A DNA stretch of 64,000 nt from UBA6663 sp044226485. Its GTDB lineage: Bacteria; Chloroflexota; Anaerolineae; Anaerolineales; UBA6663. Where the stretch lies: NCBI GenBank assembly GCA_044226485.1, contig JBGAGY010000009.1, positions 265,127-329,126 of the forward strand, in the 5' to 3' direction. Below the pieces are notes generated by a model. The model saw nothing but the letters and a program-made list of their open reading frames with translations, had not been told where the DNA came from and did not search any database. Position 1 is the first letter of the stretch. The number at the start of each line of letters is the position of its first letter. Positions 35,926-45,362 of this stretch are shown in pieces. The position numbers were made by a program, and so were the translations under genes.

Positions 35926-38262
35926 ACGGACCAGCCCGAACTCCCCAAGATCCTGTCGCTGTACCTGCAGATCACTCAGTATCCGATCCTGGCTCGCAAG
36001 ATCCGGGATCGGATGCGCGAAGAGTTGATCCGACGCGGCGTGATCACGCCGCTGCGCCTGGAGGAGGAGGCCAAGGAGAAGGCGGTGCTCTCGCAGCACC
36101 GTGAAGGCCTGATCGACCCGTTTGGCGAGGAGGATTCGGCGGCGTGGGATCAGCGCATGCAGCAGATCCGCGACCACCTGATCGACTTCTACTTCGCCTA
36201 CAACCTCCCGCTCGAGCTCTTCCACCACATCGTCGATGATCTGCTGGCCACGCGCCGCGGCCGAACGACGGAGCCGCTGGCGCACTTCGACGAGATCACG
36301 CTGACCTTCAACCCCGAGCTGGCGCCGACCGATCTGCTCATCCGCAAGATCGAGCAGTATGAGGCGCTGCCCGTTCCTGAGCGCGAACGCGTCGCCCACC
36401 ATATCGAGGAGATGCGCGTGGTGCTGATCAAGGCCCTGATCAGCGATCAGCTGGGTTTCATCGGGCGCGCCAAGAAGTGGCTCGACGTCGACGACTTCCG
36501 CTACATCCTGCAACGCCGCATTGGCAACGGCAAGGTCGGCGGCAAGGCGGCCGGCATGCTGCTGGCCTGGAAGATCCTGCAGCTGCAGGGCGAGGTCGAG
36601 GGCATCGACCTGCGCGGCCGCGTGGCCATGCCGCGTTCGTACTTCATCGCCGCGGACGTCTTCTACGAGTACCTGGCGCTGAACAAGGTCGAGTACATCA
36701 ACCAGAAGTACAAGCCGATCGACCAGATCCGCGCCGACTACCCCATGATCCTGGCCGAGTACGAGCAGGGCCGCTTTCCGGAGGAGATCGCGGACCAGTT
36801 GCGCGAGATCCTGCGCGAGGTGGGCGATCGGCCGGTGATCGTGCGGTCGTCGAGCCTGCTCGAAGACAACTTCGGCACGTCGTTCGCGGGCAAGTACGAC
36901 AGCTACTTCTGCCCGAACCAGGGCAACGACAAAGAGAACCTGCGCGACCTGACGCGCGCGATCCGGCGCATCTACGCCAGCGTCTACAGCCCCGACGCCC
37001 TGATCTACCGTCGGCGCATGAACCTGATCGACTACGACGAGCGCATGGCGATCCTCCTGCAGGAAGTGCAGGGCGAGCGCTACCGCCAGTATTTCTTCCC
37101 GACGCTGGCGGGCGTCGCCTTCAGCCAGGCGCCTGTGGTCTGGAACTCGCGGCTCAAGCGTGAGGATGGTTTCCTGCGTCTTGTGACGGGCCTCGGCACG
37201 CGCGCCGTCAACCGGGTCGGCGAGGACTATCCACGGCTGGTCTATCTCAGCCACCCGACGCTGCGGCCCGAGACGACGCCCGAGGCGATGACGCACTACG
37301 CCCAGCACCTGATCGACGCCATCGACATCGACCAGAACCGTCTGGTCACTCTCGCGCCTGGGGATCTGTTCGCCGAAGACTATCCGCCCCTGCGCTACCT
37401 CGCGTCATTGCGCGACGAGGACGGGCTGACGCCGATCCGCAGCATAGGCGCGCGTTTCGATCGCGACAACATGGTGCTGACCTTCGACAACCTGCTGGCG
37501 CGCACGGACTTCGCGGCCGGGATGCGGGTCATCCTGCAGCGCCTCGAGCAGCAGTACGGCTTCCCGGTCGACGTCGAGTTCACGGCCAGCCTGCGCCCCG
37601 GGCAGAACGGCAAACTGACGCCGATCTTCCACATCCTGCAGTGTCGCCCCCAAAGCCTGGTCCGCGGCGGCGAGGCCCCGACGCTGCCCGCCGACGTGCC
37701 CGACGATCTGATCCTGTTCACGTCGGCGCGCATGGTGCCGCGCGGCAAGATCGACGGCGTGGCGTGGATCGCGTATGTGCGCCCCGAGATCTATCGCACC
37801 CTGCAGCCGCGGGCACGGGTCGAGGTCGCCCGGCTGATCGGGCGGCTGAACAAGAAACTCGAGGGCCGTGAGTTCATCCTGATCGGCCCCGGGCGCTGGG
37901 GCTCGTCGAACATCGAGCTCGGCGTGCCGGTGTCGTACGCCGACATCTTCAATGCGCGCGCGCTGATCGAATTGGCCGGGGCGGGCGAGGGTATGCCGGA
38001 CCCGTCGTACGGCACCCACTTCTTCCAGGACCTGGTCGAGTCGAACATCTTCGCCATGGCCGTCTCACCGTCCCAATCCGGCGACAGGCTCAACGTCGAG
38101 TTGCTCGACAGGGCAGTCGATTATCTTGGCGAAGAACTCCCCAACGACGCGGCCGTTGCGGCCTCTCTCGGCGTCAAACTCATGCAGGTCGGCCAGGAAC
38201 GCCAGGGCCGCACGCTGCAGATCTTGATGAACGGTGAGAAGGCGCTGGCGCATTTTGTGTGA
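35923..38262 (+). CDS. PEP/pyruvate-binding domain protein (PPDK/PEP synthase N-terminal type)
   Basis: 779 residues. An N-terminal helical part (1-190) is followed by the ATP-grasp nucleotide-binding domain of PEP synthase/PPDK (RIGNGKVGGKAAGMLLAW, VIVRSSSLLEDNFGTSFAGKYDSYF, GLGTRAVNRVGEDYPRLV). The phosphohistidine swivelling domain and PEP-binding barrel of true PPDK/PpsA are not evident; instead there is a C-terminal domain with GREFILIGPGRWGSSN. It is probably a phosphotransfer or regulatory relative rather than a full PEP synthase. The ATG lies in a repeat with no ribosome site; the TGA stop begins the next repeat. Confidence 0.8.
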   Translation: MTDQPELPKILSLYLQITQYPILARKIRDRMREELIRRGVITPLRLEEEAKEKAVLSQHREGLIDPFGEEDSAAWDQRMQQIRDHLIDFYFAYNLPLELFHHIVDDLLATRRGRTTEPLAHFDEITLTFNPELAPTDLLIRKIEQYEALPVPERERVAHHIEEMRVVLIKALISDQLGFIGRAKKWLDVDDFRYILQRRIGNGKVGGKAAGMLLAWKILQLQGEVEGIDLRGRVAMPRSYFIAADVFYEYLALNKVEYINQKYKPIDQIRADYPMILAEYEQGRFPEEIADQLREILREVGDRPVIVRSSSLLEDNFGTSFAGKYDSYFCPNQGNDKENLRDLTRAIRRIYASVYSPDALIYRRRMNLIDYDERMAILLQEVQGERYRQYFFPTLAGVAFSQAPVVWNSRLKREDGFLRLVTGLGTRAVNRVGEDYPRLVYLSHPTLRPETTPEAMTHYAQHLIDAIDIDQNRLVTLAPGDLFAEDYPPLRYLASLRDEDGLTPIRSIGARFDRDNMVLTFDNLLARTDFAAGMRVILQRLEQQYGFPVDVEFTASLRPGQNGKLTPIFHILQCRPQSLVRGGEAPTLPADVPDDLILFTSARMVPRGKIDGVAWIAYVRPEIYRTLQPRARVEVARLIGRLNKKLEGREFILIGPGRWGSSNIELGVPVSYADIFNARALIELAGAGEGMPDPSYGTHFFQDLVESNIFAMAVSPSQSGDRLNVELLDRAVDYLGEELPNDAAVAASLGVKLMQVGQERQGRTLQILMNGEKALAHFV

Positions 38263-38423
38263 GGCGTCAGGTGTCAGGCGTCAGGCGTCAGTGTTGAGTC
38301 GTTAATCGTTAGCCTTCAGCGGTCAGCTTACGCGACGCGATATGGCGCGGTAGCGTGAGCTGACCGCTGACCGCTGACCGCGAACGGCTCACACTGACGC
38401 CCGACGCCTGACGCCTGACGCCT
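38261..38423. repeat. Nested palindrome of GGCGTCAGG and GGTCAGC words
   Basis: Outer arms 38261-38291 (GAGGCGTCAGGTGTCAGGCG...) and 38393-38423. Inside is a second pair of TCAGCGGTCAGCTTACGC / GCGTGAGCTGACCGCTGACC. It starts inside the TGA stop of the preceding gene, exactly as at 32344-32346. Confidence 0.85.
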
Positions 38424-38502
38424 AATTTGTTTCGTTGTATACTCGCCGAGCGTTGAGGACGCCGCCTCAACCACATCATCCTGAACGGCAACAAACACCA
38501 GC

Positions 38503-39633
38503 ATGAAGTTCACGTGCCTGCAAGACAACCTCTCGAAGGGCCTGGGCATCGTCTCGCGCGCGGTTTCTGCGCGCAGCACGCTTCCGGTGCTTGGCAACAT
38601 CCTGCTCGCGACCGATCAGGCTCAGGTGCGGCTCTCGGCCACCAACCTCGAGCTCGCGGTCACCTGCTGGATCGGGGCCAAGATCGAGGATGAGGGCTCG
38701 GTGACGCTGCCGGCCAAGACTCTGGTCGACCTCGTCAACACCCTGCCGGGCGAGCCCGTCAGCCTGGCGTTGACCGCGCGCACTCAGACGGTCAACATCA
38801 ACTGCGGCCGGATCAAGGCGAGCATCAAGGGCATCGACGCTCAGGAGTTCCCGACCATCCCCCCGGCGGATCTCGACAAAGCGATCCAGCTCAACGTCGA
38901 GGACCTGCGCTCGATGATCACGTCCGTGATCTTCGCGGCGGCCACCGACGAGACCCGGCCGATCCTGACCGGCGTGCTGGCGCGGCTCGAGGGCAATCGC
39001 TTCGTCCTCGCGGCCTCCGACGGCTTCCGCGTCGCCGAGCGCACGGCGTACCTGTCGAGCCCGGTGTCCGAGCCCGTCACGGCTGTCATCCCGGCGCGTG
39101 CGCTGGCCGAGCTGGCGCGCATCATCGACCCCGAGCAGCCCGTTTACATGCAACTGCCTCCGGGCCGCGGCCAGGTCATCTTCCACAACGGCACCGTCGA
39201 GCTTGTGGCCCAACTGATCGAAGGCGCCTTCCCGGTCTATCAGGGCATCATCCCCAAGGCCTATCGCACGCGCACGGTCGTGGGCACCGATGAGTTCCGC
39301 AAGGCCTGCCGCTCGTCGGATATCATCGCCCGCGAGGCCGCGCACACCACCCGCCTGAAGATCAAGCCCGGCGAGGAGTTGACGCCCGGGCACGTGACGA
39401 TCTCGGCGACGGCTGCCGAGATGGGCGACAACGTCGCCGACCTCGACGCGACCATCGAAGGCGACGCCGTCGAGATCGCTTTCAACGTCAAGTATCTGGT
39501 CGACGTGCTCGGCGTCATCGACACGCCGAACGTCGCGCTCGAAACGGCCGGCGCCACGAGCCCCGGCGTGATCAAGCCGGTCGGCCGAGACGATTACATT
39601 TACATCGTCATGCCCATGCATCTGGGCAAGTAA
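38503..39633 (+). CDS. dnaN: DNA polymerase III beta sliding clamp
   Basis: 376 residues, full family length, three clamp domains (MKFTCLQDNLSKGLGIVSRAVSARSTLPVLGNILL at the start; closing with the IYIVMPMHL tail that forms the protein-binding cleft). It tethers Pol III to DNA. There is no dnaA or recF next door and no DnaA-box cluster, so this is not the origin region. A TATACT about 65 bases upstream is a possible -10. Terminator follows. Confidence 0.97.
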   Translation: MKFTCLQDNLSKGLGIVSRAVSARSTLPVLGNILLATDQAQVRLSATNLELAVTCWIGAKIEDEGSVTLPAKTLVDLVNTLPGEPVSLALTARTQTVNINCGRIKASIKGIDAQEFPTIPPADLDKAIQLNVEDLRSMITSVIFAAATDETRPILTGVLARLEGNRFVLAASDGFRVAERTAYLSSPVSEPVTAVIPARALAELARIIDPEQPVYMQLPPGRGQVIFHNGTVELVAQLIEGAFPVYQGIIPKAYRTRTVVGTDEFRKACRSSDIIAREAAHTTRLKIKPGEELTPGHVTISATAAEMGDNVADLDATIEGDAVEIAFNVKYLVDVLGVIDTPNVALETAGATSPGVIKPVGRDDYIYIVMPMHLGK

Positions 39634-39645
39634 GTCGGAAACAAA

Positions 39646-39683
39646 AGAGGCCCGCGGAGATCATCCGCGGGCCTCTTTTTTTT
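39646..39683 (+). terminator. Rho-independent terminator of dnaN
   Basis: Arms AGAGGCCCGCGGA (39646-39658) and TCCGCGGGCCTCT (39664-39676), then eight T. The fasciclin gene converges on it from the other side. Confidence 0.95.
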
Positions 39684-39693
39684 GTTGCCTCAG

Positions 39694-40281
39694 TCACGGC
39701 GCCGGCTGCAGCACGTATTCGATCATGTGGATGACGCCGTTCGTGGCCGGGATGTCGCCGATGAGGATGCGCACGTTGTTGACCAGCAGCTCGTCGCCGC
39801 GTTGCCGGAGCAGCAACCGATGCCCGGGCAGGGCCGAGTCGACGCCCTCCATCTCGCCAAGCGCCTTCGCGCTCAGGGTCTGCGGCACCAGATGATATCG
39901 GAGTAGGTCGGCGGTCTGTTGCGCGTTAGCCGGGTCGAGCCAGGCCTCGACGGTGCCGGCCGGCAACTGGTCGAAGGCGGAGTTGCTCGGGGCGAAGAAG
40001 GTGAACGACCCTTCGTTGTCGAGCGTTTCGGCGAAGGCCGCGGCGTCGATCAACTCGACAAGCGTGCTGAAGCGGCCGTCATTCTGGAGCGTGGGCAACA
40101 GCCCGAGGATGTGCCCGGCGAAAGTCGGGATCGGGGTGGGGACCGGCGAGGCTGTGGCGGTGGGTTCGGCCGGCGTCTCGGTCACCGTCGCCTCCGGCGA
40201 TGCACAGGCAGCGAGCACCATCGCCGTCGACAAAAGCGCCGCCGGCATCGTCGTTCTCCAACGCAACAACCCGCCCGACAT
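39694..40281 (-). CDS. Fasciclin-domain lipoprotein
   Basis: 195 residues; start at ATG 40281 with GGAGGT nearby, giving a lipoprotein signal with lipobox LAAC (Cys26). A Thr/Pro-rich linker (about 30-55) leads to one FAS1 domain, with the H1 motif (SFTFFAPSNSAFDQLP) and H2 motif (NVRILIGDIPATNGVIHMIEYVL). FAS1 domains mediate adhesion. Anchored outside the membrane by lipid. Confidence 0.9.
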   Translation of the reverse strand: MSGGLLRWRTTMPAALLSTAMVLAACASPEATVTETPAEPTATASPVPTPIPTFAGHILGLLPTLQNDGRFSTLVELIDAAAFAETLDNEGSFTFFAPSNSAFDQLPAGTVEAWLDPANAQQTADLLRYHLVPQTLSAKALGEMEGVDSALPGHRLLLRQRGDELLVNNVRILIGDIPATNGVIHMIEYVLQPAP

Positions 40282-40432
40282 GTCGACCTCCCGACCTGCC
40301 CACTTGGCGTGGACAGGGTTCCGACCCCCGGACTCACCTCCCTGTGAGTTGACTTGAGTTTCCACCAAGGCGGTGCTGTGCGCAAGCCATCGGGCCGTGA
40401 AAACTGCGTGCAAGATCGGGCCCGCGGCGAAC

Positions 40433-40460
40433 GAAAAGCCCCGGCGCGATGGCCGGGGCT
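40433..40460 (-). terminator. Terminator of mscL
   Basis: AGCCCCGG (40437-40444) pairs with CCGGGGCT (40453-40460); on the minus strand it is followed by TTTTC. It lies 25 bases after the mscL stop. The rest of 40282-40484 has no gene. Confidence 0.75.
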
Positions 40461-40484
40461 GTCGATTTCTGCAGGAGGCGAAGG

Positions 40485-40898
40485 TCAGCGGCCGCGGGCG
40501 AGCAGGTCGCGGATCTCGGTCAGGAGCTTCTCCTGAGGCGGCGGCCCAGCCGGCGGCGGCGGGGGCGGCGGCGGGCTGAACCTGTTTGCCAGGCGCACGA
40601 TCTGGAAAATGATGAAGGCGATGATCAGGAAGTTGATAATGATGGTGATGAAGTTGCCCCAGGCGAGCACAGCGCCCTGTTCACGGGCCGCGGCCAGCGA
40701 GTCGGCCGTCACGGCCGAGCTCAGCGGGATGAAGTAATTCTCGAAGGATAGACCGCCAAGTGCGACGCCAACCAGGGGCATGATGATGTCGTTCACCAGC
40801 GAGTTCACGATCGCGCCAAACGCCCCGCCGATGATCACGCCGACGGCGAGATCCAGGACGTTGCCGCGCATAATGAATTTGCGGAATTCAGCAAGCAT
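40485..40898 (-). CDS. mscL: Large-conductance mechanosensitive channel
   Basis: 137 residues. N-terminal FRKFIMRGNVLDLAVGVIIGGAFG (amphipathic helix and pore helix TM1) and TM2 FITIIINFLIIAFIIFQIVRLANR are classic; a Pro-rich linker of eight consecutive Pro precedes the C-terminal helix EKLLTEIRDLL. It releases solutes on osmotic downshock. AAGGAG upstream. Confidence 0.97.
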   Translation of the reverse strand: MLAEFRKFIMRGNVLDLAVGVIIGGAFGAIVNSLVNDIIMPLVGVALGGLSFENYFIPLSSAVTADSLAAAREQGAVLAWGNFITIIINFLIIAFIIFQIVRLANRFSPPPPPPPPAGPPPQEKLLTEIRDLLARGR

Positions 40899-40952
40899 AA
40901 TCAGTGTCTCCTTGTATCAAAATGGCCTGACGCCCCCCTGCAGATGGCGCGA

Positions 40953-40981
40953 ACTATAACCGATATGTCGAGTGCTGACAA
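40953..40981 (-). promoter_or_regulatory. Promoter of mscL
   Basis: On the minus strand TTGTCA (40981-40976), 17-base spacer, TATAGT (40958-40953), about 55 bases before the start codon. Confidence 0.7.
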
Positions 40982-41076
40982 ACCTTGTACCATTTAAGAA
41001 AGCGCGATTGTCGGCGGGATAAAACGATTAATCTCGGCGTCTGACAGCCATCTGGGCGGATCTCCGCGGGCGGATT

Positions 41077-41829
41077 TCAGCCCAGATCCGCAAAGTCCTG
41101 AAGCTCGCCAAGGAGCCGCTCGGCCGTCAGGTCGAGATCCAGGGGCGTCAGCGAGGCAAAGCCGTGGGTCACGGCCCAGACGTCAGTGCCTTCGACGGCT
41201 TCGCCGGTCGGCTCCTCGCCGCCGATCCAGTAGTACGGCCGGCCGCGCGGGTCTTCGCGCGTGACGACGACATCGTGGTAGATGCGCTGACCTTGCCGAG
41301 TCACTTTGAGCCCCTGCGGTTGGGCGGGCACGTTAAGGTTGAGCAGGTTGCCTTTCGGCAGGCCGCGACGCAGACAGAGCTCGGCGACCCGGCAGGCCCA
41401 CTGCGCCGCCGGTGCGTAGTCGTCGAGCGTGCGCGCACGGGTCGACACCGCGATGGCCGGGATCCCGGCGATCACGCCCTCCATGGCGGCCGTGACAGTG
41501 CCCGAGTACGTCAGGTCCTGTGCGAGATTGAAGTTCGGGTTGATGCCCGACACGACAAGGTCGACCGGCGCCGTCAGGAAGCCCTTGAGCGCGAGGGCGA
41601 CGCCGTCGGCCGGAGAGCCCGAGCACGCCCAGGCCGGGGTGGTGCCGTCGGCCAGAGTGGTCAGATCGAGGCGCAGCGGCTTGTGCAGGGTCTTGCGGTG
41701 GCCCACCGCCGACATGTTGTTGGCCGGAGCCACGATCGTCATCTCGTGGCCCAGCGGCTCAAGCCCGCGTTTCAGCGCCAGCAGCCCGGGCGCGAACACA
41801 CCGTCGTCATTCGTCAGGAGGAGATGCAT
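41077..41829 (-). CDS. surE: 5'/3'-nucleotidase SurE
   Basis: 250 residues. N-terminal LLTNDDGVFAPGLLAL carries the metal-binding Asp pair (Asp8, Asp9); the conserved SGINPNFNLAQDLTYSGTVTAAMEG follows in the middle. It dephosphorylates nucleoside monophosphates. The ATG is used without a strong ribosome site. Confidence 0.96.
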   Translation of the reverse strand: MHLLLTNDDGVFAPGLLALKRGLEPLGHEMTIVAPANNMSAVGHRKTLHKPLRLDLTTLADGTTPAWACSGSPADGVALALKGFLTAPVDLVVSGINPNFNLAQDLTYSGTVTAAMEGVIAGIPAIAVSTRARTLDDYAPAAQWACRVAELCLRRGLPKGNLLNLNVPAQPQGLKVTRQGQRIYHDVVVTREDPRGRPYYWIGGEEPTGEAVEGTDVWAVTHGFASLTPLDLDLTAERLLGELQDFADLG

Positions 41830-41883
41830 GGTGATCCGATGAGGTGAGGACAGCGACGACCGCTTGCCTGGCGGCGGCGCCCG

Positions 41884-42714
41884 TCACTCATGCTTGATGC
41901 CCGATTCCGTCAGGCGCGATTGAAGCAAAGCCAGGATGTCGAGCTTGAGTTGAGCGCCCTCGCCGTGGCGCGAGCGCGCGATGAGCATGAGTTCGGCCTG
42001 ATCACCCACCGGGGTGTCGGTGGCGATCAAACGCCAGGGCTCGAGCAGATCCGGAAGCAGCGATGGCGCCTCCTCGGCAATCGCTTCGAGGGTGGGCAGC
42101 GCGCGCGCCAGATCGGCGACCGGCACCAGGAGCTTGAGCCTCACGCCCGAGAAGGCGCCGCGGGTGAAATTGCGCACCACACGGATCTCGCCGTTCGGCA
42201 CTGTGAAGGTCTCACCGGTCGGCGCGCGAAGGACGCAATCGCTGACGTTGATCCGCTCGATCACGCCCTCGATCGGCACGCTGGCGCCCATGATCATGAA
42301 CTCGACTTTGTCGCCGACGTCGAAGGTGTCGCGAAAGATGAAACTGAGCCCGGCCATCCAGTCGCTGACGACCGGCCGCGCGGCGAAGCCGAACGCCGCT
42401 GAGAACAAGCCGACGACCCAGATCAGCGTGTCGGGCGCCACATAGCGCGACAGGACGAACACCGAGGCGAGGACGAACGCCAGCAGGCTGATCGCGCTCG
42501 AAGCCAGCGCCTCCACCGTCTTGCGACGTTCGATGGCCGGTTTGCCGTTGCGCAGTCGCATGGCCCCCAGCCGCGAAAAGCGCCGCGCCAGGAAGCCGCT
42601 GATCAGCGAGATCACATAGGCGAGGACAAAGGGCAGGGCGATGTACAGCAGGAAGGGCGGGCCATTCACGGCCAGCCACGTTTGGAAATCCACCCAAAGG
42701 GCTTCTAAAGACAT
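41884..42714 (-). CDS. MscS-family small mechanosensitive channel
   Basis: 276 residues. Three membrane helices (about 20-40, 68-90, 95-120), the last being the pore-lining helix; then the MscS beta domain (SFIFRDTFDVGDKVEFM, GVIERINVSDCVLRAPTGETFTVPNGEI, which matches the conserved PN element) and an alpha/beta C-terminal domain. Osmotic safety valve with MscL nearby. 53 bases downstream of it is surE; both may share a transcript. Confidence 0.92.
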   Translation of the reverse strand: MSLEALWVDFQTWLAVNGPPFLLYIALPFVLAYVISLISGFLARRFSRLGAMRLRNGKPAIERRKTVEALASSAISLLAFVLASVFVLSRYVAPDTLIWVVGLFSAAFGFAARPVVSDWMAGLSFIFRDTFDVGDKVEFMIMGASVPIEGVIERINVSDCVLRAPTGETFTVPNGEIRVVRNFTRGAFSGVRLKLLVPVADLARALPTLEAIAEEAPSLLPDLLEPWRLIATDTPVGDQAELMLIARSRHGEGAQLKLDILALLQSRLTESGIKHE

Positions 42715-42751
42715 CGCGTTCGATTCTACTGCACAGGGAAGAGGGGATCAG

Positions 42752-42820
42752 CCGCGGATGGCGCGGATTTCTCGGATGGAGGACCAGCCTCTCCATCCGA
42801 GAAATCCGCGCCATCCGCGG
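42752..42820. repeat. 30-bp perfect palindrome between mscS and the dhaM fusion
   Basis: Arms 42752-42781 and 42791-42820 are perfect reverse complements (CCGCGGATGGCGCGGATTTC...), 9-base loop, made of GGATGGCGCGGAT words. It lies six bases after the dhaM stop on the minus strand and probably ends that transcript. Confidence 0.9.
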
Positions 42821-42825
42821 CCCAA

Positions 42826-45330
42826 TCACTCTGGAGATTGCTGAAGATAAGCTCGAATAGCCTCAGGCGAGGAGAGGGTCAAGGCATGTTCGGCACGGGC
42901 GCGGGCCGAGTCGAAGGCCAGACCGCGCACGATCTGCTTGGCGCGCGGGATGGCCGGCGCCGACATGCTCAACTCGGTGATGCCCAGGCCCACCAGCATC
43001 TCGACGGCGAGCGGATCACCGGCCAGCTCGCCGCACACGCCGGCCCAGATGCCGCGCTCGGCCGCGGCGCGCGCCGTCTGCCCGATGAGCTCGAGCACCG
43101 CCGGCTGGAAAGCATCGGCCAGACGCGCGACGCGGGCGTTGCCGCGCTCGGCGGCCAGCGTGTACTGCGTCAGGTCGTTGGTGCCGACCGAGAAGAAGTC
43201 GACCAGCGCCGCGAACTGCCGCGCGCGAACGGCCGCCGATGGGATCTCGACCATGATGCCGGTCGGGATCGAGGCCGTCGCGCCGACCTCGCGGATCGAC
43301 TCCCCCAGCAGAGCGCGCGCCCTTACGAACTCGTCGGGCGTGGCGATCATGGGGAACATGACGCGCACCGGGAACTCGGCAGCCACCCGAGCGATCGCGC
43401 GCAACTGGACCTTGAAGAACTCGGGCTGGTCGAGCCCCACGCGCACCGCGCGCCAGCCCAGGAACGGGTTGGCCTCATGGCCCATGTCGACGTAGGCCAG
43501 CGGCTTGTCGCCGCCGACGTCGAGCGTGCGGATGATGACCGGCCGGCCCTGCATGGCCGCGCACACCGCGCGATAGGCCGTGTACTGCTCGTCTTCGCTC
43601 GGCGCCGTTTCGCGATCGAGGAACAGAAACTCGGTGCGGAAGAGGCCAACGCCTTCAGCGCCGGCTGCGACGGCGGCGCGCGCATCGGCCTCCGATCCTA
43701 CATTGGCCACGATCTCGATGCGACGCCCGTCACGCGTGACGGCCGCCTCCTTTGCAGCCGCCCGGGCCGTCGCTGCAACCTGCGCGGCGGCGCGTTGGCG
43801 CTCGAGCGCTTCGGCCTGGGTCGCCTCATCCGGCGCGGGCACGATCCGCCCGGCGTCCCCATCGAGCAGGAGCAGCGAGCCGTCGGCCAACGCGCGCAAA
43901 CCCGTGCCGAGGCCGACCACGGCCGGGATGCCGAGGCTGCGCGCCAGGATCGCGCTGTGCGAGGTCGGGCCGCCGAACGCCGTGGCAATGCCCTGCACCA
44001 CGGCCGGGTCAAGCCCGGCGGTCTCGGCCGGCGTCAGATCGTCGGCCACGAGGATGCCCGGCCCCGCCAGCGTGGGGCGAAGATCCTGCCCACTGAGCGC
44101 GGCCAGCACTTGCTGATCCACATCCTCCACGTCAGCGGCGCGGGCGCGCAGGTAGGCGTCATCGAGGCCGCGATATTCGGCGGCGAGCGCCTGGGCTGCG
44201 GAGTGCCAGGCCTGCCCGGCGTTGGCGCATCGCTCTTGGATGGCGCGCTCGGCCGGCGTGCGCAAGGCCGGGTCGTCGAGGAAGAGCAGATGGGCGTCGA
44301 AGATCTCGGCGCTCTGTCGATCGCCATGTGCCAGAACCGCTTTGCGCGAGGCCTCGATGCGTCGACGCGCGCCGGCCAGAGCTTCGGTCAGACGCGCGAT
44401 CTCGGCTTCCGGCGATGATGCCGCCTCCGCTGAGGGCACGAGGCGCGCGGCCGAGAAGCGCCGCACCGGACCGAGCGCAAGGCCGGGGCCGGCCGCGATG
44501 CCGGCGTGCGGCTGGTTATCGGTCAGGAGGGCGGCAGGCCCAGCCTCGACGTCGGACGAGGCCGTGTCGACCGGCGTGGGCGACTCGGCCGTGACATCGT
44601 CCAGCGGGTCGCCGAAGTTGTTGTCGGCCAGGCGCTGGACTGCGGCGAGCGCTTCCTCAGCCTGTGGACCCGAGGCCCTCAGCGTGATCGTGTGGCCGGC
44701 GCGCACGCCAAGCGTCGTCACGCCGTTGATGCTGAGCGCGCTGACGGGGCCGCGCCCGGTCGTGTCGTTGGTGAGGGAGACGTCAGCCTTGAAGCCGCCG
44801 ACCGTGCCGACGAAACGCGCGGCAGGGCGGGCGTGCAGGCCGAGTTTGTTATGGACGGTCAGGGTCAGCGAATGGCGGGCTGCCAGGTCGTCGACGGCCG
44901 TGGCAACGGGCATGTCGGGGGCAACGCCCAATTGGGTCTGCTTGGGGATCAGGGCGCTGCGGGCTTCGGCAGCGACCCGCGCCAGCGGCGCGCCCAGCCG
45001 CGACTGCACGGCCGCGGCGATGGCGCCTTCGGCGAGCGGGGCCTCGCACAGCAGAATGCGATCGAGGGCATCGCCGCCGAGCATGTCGCGGGCCATCTCA
45101 GTGCTGAGGATGGCGCTGCCCAGATCCATCAGCACGAGCACGCCGTCGCCCTGGTCGGCGGCGTCGAGCGCTTCGCCGATGAGGGCGATGTCGGTGCCGA
45201 TCGCGCCGGCGGGTTCGCGCAGGCCGCCCGCCGCGATGATCGGCACATCGGGGCCGGCCATCTGACGGGCAAGCTCAACAACACCCTCGGCTAACCGTTG
45301 GCTGTGCGAGACGATGACGATTCCGACCAT
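42826..45330 (-). CDS. dhaM: DhaM-HPr-enzyme I fusion (PEP-dependent dihydroxyacetone kinase phosphoryl donor)
   Basis: 834 residues from ATG 45330. Residues about 1-130 are the DhaM/mannose-type EIIA domain with His9 in VSHSQRLAEG. About 150-240 are HPr with His166 in KLGLHARPAARF. About 270-834 are a full enzyme I: swivelling-domain His458 in GGPTSHSAILARS, the PEP-binding barrel, and the active Cys in GVCGELAGDP. So one chain can carry phosphate from PEP to EI, HPr, DhaM and then to DhaL-bound ADP. E. coli DhaM has only part of EI; here it is complete. The partners DhaK and DhaL are 17 kb away. Confidence 0.94.
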   Translation of the reverse strand: MVGIVIVSHSQRLAEGVVELARQMAGPDVPIIAAGGLREPAGAIGTDIALIGEALDAADQGDGVLVLMDLGSAILSTEMARDMLGGDALDRILLCEAPLAEGAIAAAVQSRLGAPLARVAAEARSALIPKQTQLGVAPDMPVATAVDDLAARHSLTLTVHNKLGLHARPAARFVGTVGGFKADVSLTNDTTGRGPVSALSINGVTTLGVRAGHTITLRASGPQAEEALAAVQRLADNNFGDPLDDVTAESPTPVDTASSDVEAGPAALLTDNQPHAGIAAGPGLALGPVRRFSAARLVPSAEAASSPEAEIARLTEALAGARRRIEASRKAVLAHGDRQSAEIFDAHLLFLDDPALRTPAERAIQERCANAGQAWHSAAQALAAEYRGLDDAYLRARAADVEDVDQQVLAALSGQDLRPTLAGPGILVADDLTPAETAGLDPAVVQGIATAFGGPTSHSAILARSLGIPAVVGLGTGLRALADGSLLLLDGDAGRIVPAPDEATQAEALERQRAAAQVAATARAAAKEAAVTRDGRRIEIVANVGSEADARAAVAAGAEGVGLFRTEFLFLDRETAPSEDEQYTAYRAVCAAMQGRPVIIRTLDVGGDKPLAYVDMGHEANPFLGWRAVRVGLDQPEFFKVQLRAIARVAAEFPVRVMFPMIATPDEFVRARALLGESIREVGATASIPTGIMVEIPSAAVRARQFAALVDFFSVGTNDLTQYTLAAERGNARVARLADAFQPAVLELIGQTARAAAERGIWAGVCGELAGDPLAVEMLVGLGITELSMSAPAIPRAKQIVRGLAFDSARARAEHALTLSSPEAIRAYLQQSPE

Positions 45331-45362
45331 GTCGGCGCTTCTTCTCCGGCGGACGAAACGAA

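Noticed and set aside
35923..38262. Calling the PEP/pyruvate-binding protein a complete pyruvate phosphate dikinase or PEP synthase
   Set aside because: The phosphohistidine domain and C-terminal PEP barrel are not visible in the 779 residues.
38424..39633. Replication origin next to dnaN
   Set aside because: No dnaA, recF, gyrB or cluster of TTATCCACA-like boxes nearby.
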